From assembly GCA_016841965.1 (NCBI GenBank), contig JAEANN010000030.1, forward strand, positions 1 through 64,000: DNA of 64,000 nt. Direction: 5' to 3'. The first letter of the stretch is position 1, and each line of letters opens with the position of its first letter. The position numbers and the translations under genes are program-made. This document shows positions 62,051-64,000 of the stretch, piece after piece. The stretch is from Candidatus Roseilinea mizusawaensis. GTDB lineage: Bacteria > Chloroflexota > Anaerolineae > J036 > Brachytrichaceae. The notes beneath the pieces were generated by a model. That model searched no databases. It was not told the origin of the DNA and saw nothing but the letters and a program-made list of their open reading frames with translations.

Positions 62051-64000
62051 CTAGGGGGGCAGCGCCGGCCGGTAAAACGGGCCGGCGGCAAAATCATCCC
62101 AGTACTGGTTGGAGTCCATCGTCCCGGCCGACCAGATGGCAACTCCCTTTGCGCCGATGCTGCGCGCATAGGCGATGCGGGCATTGATTTCAGCAGATGA
62201 GGTGATAGCCGCGCCGATGCCCAGCCATACCTGCCGGCCATTCTGCACGTTCACGTGATCGTCGGCCAGAGTGCGCCACTTGTCGAAGTCGCTGTTGAAC
62301 GTGGTTCCATAGATCATGGGCGCTATAGCGTCCAACGCGCCCTCGTTCAACCAGCGGTGCGAGTCCTGATAGTAATCGGCGAACCCTTCTGTGGTAGGGA
62401 ATGTGATGGTCGGCGTTTTGCGGTAGGTGAACCAGACCGCTGCCGATACCCGAACCTGTGGCTTGATCGCTTTGACCTCGGTGTAGATGCGCATGACCCA
62501 GCGCGACAGGGTGTTGCGTTGCCAATCGGCGTAGGTCAGGGTCGGCGAGAGCGTCAGCGCGGCGCTGTATGCGGCCCGGCTTTCGGGGTCCGGTGAGTAT
62601 TGCCGGCCGGGGTAACGCACACGATCCATGTGAATCCCGTCCACGTCATAGCGCGTCACGATATCCTTGATGATGGCCAGATTGTGTTCGTTCACGCGCG
62701 CCACGCCGGGGCTGCTCCATAGATATTCGCTGCATGGCACCGGTGCCCCGCCGGTCAGCACAGACATGGGCTGCGGGCCGTTGACGGTGTCGCTGTACAC
62801 GCGCCAGGTGGCGCTGTACGTGTAGGGGGCCGGCGGCGGCTGATAGTAGCCCAGCGTCCAGAAGGGGTGCAGCGGCAGTGTGCCGGTCGGCGGGAACCAT
62901 TTGCCGCACTCCCAGGTCGAGTACATGTTGACGTAGGCATGCAATTGCAGGCCGCGTGCGTGGGCGGTTTCGATGGCGATGGCCAGCGGGTCCCAGCCGG
63001 GGTCTGTGCCGAGCGTCTGGGTGTTGTTGCTGGTCAGCCGGTAAGACCATGGTTCCAGGCCGGGCGTGTAGTAGGCGTCGCCGGTAGCGCGTGTCTGGAA
63101 CAGCACAATGTTGAAACGCGCGTCGGCAGCTTTGTGAATCAGATATTCGAGCCGGGCGCGGTCGCAGGGCGGCGTGCCGCACCAGTCGAAGCGTGAAATC
63201 CACAGCACGCGCGCCTCGCGCAGAGCCGGCTTCATCACGACCGGCAGAAACGCGCGCGGTGTCACCTGGGCAACGGACAGGCCGCCGGCCTGTAGCCAGC
63301 CTTCGCCCGGCCAGCGCAGCGCGTCCGCTTTGCGCCACACCCAGTTGGTAATTGCCTGCGTGTAGCTCAGCGTCCAACCCTCGACATTGAGCTGCATCGC
63401 AGCGGGGGATCCCCAATGCAGATGAAACCAGTTCGGGTCTTGCCAGGCGTATCCGCATTCAAAGGCAAATGTGCCCGTCTTAAGTGTTCCCAGCGCTTCG
63501 CCCTGCGCAATGACGCGCCCCACGTAGATGTCGGCGTGATCCACCAGATGGGTGTAGAAGAAGTCGTTGACTCTGAATGACACTTGCTGTCCATCGTCAC
63601 GGCAGACGTAATCGACGACGCCGGATGTTGCGGCATACACCTGATTGGGCGCATGGCCGGCCGCTGTGTCGCCGTCGGACAGGAAATCAACGGCCTGCCA
63701 TCCATTGATGACAGATGCAAAGCCGTTGGGATGCACGCCCAGTTCGCCGTACAGCATGCTTGTCCCGGCCTGCCAGGGAAAACGCGCTGCGACTGCCGGC
63801 GCTGCCAGTCTGGTTGCCGATTGTGACAGGCGTTCACGAAGCGAGGCGCTCAGTGCGTCGGGTGGAACTTGAGCCAGCAGATCGTCGAACGCTGCGCTAC
63901 CTTGGACGGCGGCGACCCACGCGCCGCGTGCAGTTTTGCGGGCCAGCGCCAGGCCGAACCATGCGCCGTGATCCTCAATATTCCACGCTGTTGCGCCGGT
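62051..64000 (-). CDS. Secreted M23-like plus GHL10-like protein, 3' part
   Basis: The gene enters from the right edge; 649 residues are visible and no start is in the window. Residues about 85-200 resemble an M23/LytM domain (YAATSGVVDYVC, YTHLVDHADIYVG, FHLHWG), but the first zinc-binding His of HxxxD is not evident (GWQAVDF), so peptidase activity is doubtful. A FLPVVMK linker, common in secreted Chloroflexota proteins, joins it to a TIM-barrel domain of the GHL10 (DUF187) type: VLWISRFDWCG, YDVDGIHMDRVRYPGR, ALDAIAPMIYGT, VAIWSAG. It may cleave or bind cell-wall or extracellular polysaccharide. Confidence 0.75.
   Translation of the reverse strand, partial: TGATAWNIEDHGAWFGLALARKTARGAWVAAVQGSAAFDDLLAQVPPDALSASLRERLSQSATRLAAPAVAARFPWQAGTSMLYGELGVHPNGFASVINGWQAVDFLSDGDTAAGHAPNQVYAATSGVVDYVCRDDGQQVSFRVNDFFYTHLVDHADIYVGRVIAQGEALGTLKTGTFAFECGYAWQDPNWFHLHWGSPAAMQLNVEGWTLSYTQAITNWVWRKADALRWPGEGWLQAGGLSVAQVTPRAFLPVVMKPALREARVLWISRFDWCGTPPCDRARLEYLIHKAADARFNIVLFQTRATGDAYYTPGLEPWSYRLTSNNTQTLGTDPGWDPLAIAIETAHARGLQLHAYVNMYSTWECGKWFPPTGTLPLHPFWTLGYYQPPPAPYTYSATWRVYSDTVNGPQPMSVLTGGAPVPCSEYLWSSPGVARVNEHNLAIIKDIVTRYDVDGIHMDRVRYPGRQYSPDPESRAAYSAALTLSPTLTYADWQRNTLSRWVMRIYTEVKAIKPQVRVSAAVWFTYRKTPTITFPTTEGFADYYQDSHRWLNEGALDAIAPMIYGTTFNSDFDKWRTLADDHVNVQNGRQVWLGIGAAITSSAEINARIAYARSIGAKGVAIWSAGTMDSNQYWDDFAAGPFYRPALPP

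Overview
The window is GC-rich (roughly 60-63% by eye) bacterial chromosome. The gene set points to the phylum Chloroflexota, probably a heterotrophic Anaerolineae-like lineage: an hrcA-grpE-dnaK-dnaJ operon under a CIRCE element, a cytochrome c maturation cluster, K+-type membrane pyrophosphatase, several PMT-family (GT39) glycosyltransferases, secreted proteins with FLPVV-type linkers, a VanW/LysM/YkuD transpeptidase, and enzymes for plant polysaccharide. This placement is inference from gene content; there is no rRNA or tRNA in the window to confirm it. No phage or CRISPR array was seen.

Layout. 1-507: start of an exported RCC1-repeat protein (minus, runs off the left edge) with a near-consensus promoter. 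701-1266: collapsed IS3-family remnant. 1315-2559: radical-SAM putative DNA repair protein (minus) whose promoter overlaps a LexA-type SOS box. 2683-6502: membrane protein, two zinc-ribbon proteins, an acetyltransferase and a LysE exporter. 6593-20110: carbohydrate and amino-acid genes (CE7 esterase, GH28, two oxidoreductase-type genes with one reduced to a 50-codon stub, hisD, arcC, DUF2007, winged-helix protein, greA, SDR, GH1, ATP-grasp ligase, OSBS-like enolase, mannonate-dehydratase-like enolase).

20185-29701: cytochrome c maturation: ccmE (Cys-type haem chaperone), ccmF, ccmH, ccmG/tlpA, a CcmI-like zinc-ribbon protein, a dihaem lipoprotein, ccmA and ccmB, with a GT39 gene lying between ccmA and ccmB; no ccmC is present. 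29793-34692: promoter, CIRCE and hrcA-grpE-dnaK-dnaJ. 34760-41851: lipoprotein glycosidase-like protein, Uma2 nuclease, hisS, nadK, M20 peptidase, L,D-transpeptidase. 41853-43869: a probable type II restriction-modification pair (minus). 43908-50611: GT39 enzyme, oxidoreductase, aminotransferase, a candidate structured small RNA (48274-48364), and a large secreted protein with its own promoter and structured leader.

50798-55816: five-gene peptide/nickel-type ABC importer (minus). 56106-56228: HAD-hydrolase remnant. 56252-61906: membrane pyrophosphatase, GT39 enzyme, DEAD-box helicase (minus). 62051-64000: secreted protein combining an M23-like and a GHL10-like domain (runs off the right edge).

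Two genome-scale signals run through the window. First, degenerate tandem repeats with an exact 7-bp period sit in intergenic gaps (at least seven loci), and one lies in frame inside ccmA. Second, the palindrome GCCGGC is greatly over-represented in all reading frames and between genes, recalling HIP1 in cyanobacteria.
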